In this document: positions 63,204 through 64,000 of the stretch, piece after piece | How the letters are laid out: each line of letters opens with the position of its first letter | Numbering within the stretch: position 1 is the stretch's first letter | Origin: Desulfosudis oleivorans | GTDB lineage: Bacteria > Desulfobacterota > Desulfobacteria > Desulfobacterales > SURF-7 | NCBI GenBank assembly: GCA_020723305.1 | Contig: DYJC01000002.1 | Span: 310,001-374,000, forward strand | Reading direction: 5' to 3' | Length of the DNA stretch: 64,000 bases | Position numbers and translations under genes: made by a program | Notes under the pieces: model-generated | The model's input: only the letters and a program-made list of their open reading frames with translations | Database searches by the model: none | What the model was told of the DNA's origin: nothing

Positions 63204-63923
63204 TTATTCATGAGAGGTGATGAGAAGTTTGATCTGGTCTGCATGATTGATAGTGCCAGCAGGAACTGTTGTTGTCATATTGTCTCCCAAGTTGTTCCAT
63301 GCGAGCGCATCACACATACCTAAATAACCGGCTATAACAGAGTCTACGCCGGACAGGGTGCCGTAGACAGCATTAAAATCTCTGACGGCCAAGCTGATTT
63401 TGGTGGTTCCACCATTTGTGGAGATCTTGATCAGCTCATTGGCCTCATTGGCAATACTTGCAGCATCAGATGCATAGTATGTTTTTGTATTTTTGATATT
63501 ATTGATTACGATTGCGTTCGGCAGGGTGATCTGAACACCGGAATCACCAAGATCAGAAACATCATAGAATGTAGTTACAACGGTGGCCCCTGCAGCAGCA
63601 TTAATAACACCAACTGCATCATTAATATCTATGATGTCAATGTTGATCGGATCATATCCCAAGAAGAAGATCTGTTGTACTGTTTGGTCGGCAACAATTG
63701 TGAAGTTACCTGCCGCTGCGGTGCTACCAGCGTTGTCACCTGCTCCATTGGAATCGGTGTAGGTGGTTGTTACCCCTGTTTTCACGATCTGGATTGAGTT
63801 GGTGAAGATGCTCACACCAGCCTGACCGGTTACGCTGTCAAGGTCGTTGTCTGAAATGGTGTCCAAAGCGAATGCTGAGAACGGAATCAACATGATTGCC
63901 AGAAAAATTGCCAGTTTTTTCAT
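63204..63923 (-). CDS. Exported VTGQAG-signature protein 5
   Basis: 239 residues. Signal peptide KLAIFLAIMLIPFSAFALD, then ISDNDLDSVTGQAGVSIFTN, the canonical form. The body is rich in Ala, Thr, Val and Asp (GVINAAAGATVVTTFYDVSD), of beta-type with no Cys cluster. AAAGGAAAAAG precedes the ATG. The 3' half of a GEMM-I-like element lies 40-75 bases upstream, so this gene and signature gene 1 share control. Confidence 0.82.
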   Translation of the reverse strand: MKKLAIFLAIMLIPFSAFALDTISDNDLDSVTGQAGVSIFTNSIQIVKTGVTTTYTDSNGAGDNAGSTAAAGNFTIVADQTVQQIFFLGYDPINIDIIDINDAVGVINAAAGATVVTTFYDVSDLGDSGVQITLPNAIVINNIKNTKTYYASDAASIANEANELIKISTNGGTTKISLAVRDFNAVYGTLSGVDSVIAGYLGMCDALAWNNLGDNMTTTVPAGTINHADQIKLLITSHE

Positions 63924-63964
63924 TTTCTTTTTCCTTTAAGTAAGATGTTAATTACCTTACCAAA

Positions 63965-64000
63965 GGCAACCCGGCTATCCCATCCATTGGGACCCGTGGC
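63965..64000 (-). promoter_or_regulatory. GEMM-I-like riboswitch, 3' half only (window edge)
   Basis: Minus strand GCCACGGGTC, stem CCCA-ATGGA-TGGG, then GATAGCCGGGTTGCC. This is the second stem and closing strand of the same element as copies A-D; the 5' half lies outside the window. It sits upstream of signature gene 5. Confidence 0.82.

Overview
The window reads as a chromosomal segment of a Gram-negative bacterium, most likely a Desulfobacterota (Deltaproteobacteria) member close to the Desulfobacterales. Reasons: outer-membrane barrels, lipoproteins and a Wza/Wzc-type capsule export set; a selenocysteine tRNA; LarC; and GEMM-type riboswitches of the form common in that group. Base composition is moderately AT-rich, and small palindromic repeats are scattered between transcription units. 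The lineage is inferred from gene content only.

Region 1 (1-24 kb) is mostly housekeeping: the 3' part of dnaE, an OleA/FabH-like ketosynthase, a YcgN-like Cys-cluster protein, a Prc protease, an aminotransferase, selC (tRNA-Sec), an M20 peptidase, larC-pgpA-thpR, recA-alaS, an Lrp/AsnC regulator, a pseudouridine synthase and a DUF6279-like lipoprotein. Six copies of one inverted-repeat element lie between these units and further on; one copy has a second element inserted in it.

Region 2 (22.7-52.8 kb) is an exopolysaccharide island. It holds galE, a Wzx-type flippase, a Wzy-like polymerase, four glycosyltransferases, two methyltransferases, a nucleotidyltransferase, an undecaprenyl-phosphate sugar transferase, a barrel protein, a Wza-like exporter, a Wzc-like tyrosine kinase, a CpsB-like phosphatase and an O-antigen ligase/TPR protein. 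Inside it sit a 1868-residue secreted C25 (gingipain-type) peptidase and a compact RiPP-like cassette: PqqD, radical SAM/SPASM, a 60-residue Cys/Gly-rich precursor, an HprK-like kinase and an S26 peptidase.

Region 3 (52.8-64 kb) is the most unusual part. Five exported proteins carry the same signature right after the signal peptide (roughly [D/E]-L-x-x-[V/I/T]-[T/S]-G-Q-x-[G/A]). Between them are a C39-like protease and a SPOR plus coiled-coil plus beta-barrel protein, arranged like FapD and FapF of the Pseudomonas functional-amyloid system. The barrel protein carries eleven 16-residue repeats that look like the cargo signature. One cargo gene is preceded by four tandem GEMM-I-like riboswitches whose core departs from the c-di-GMP-I consensus at two positions in every copy; the 3' half of a fifth lies upstream of another cargo gene at the window edge. 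I infer a biofilm-matrix locus in which polysaccharide and secreted proteins are co-located and the proteins are under second-messenger control.
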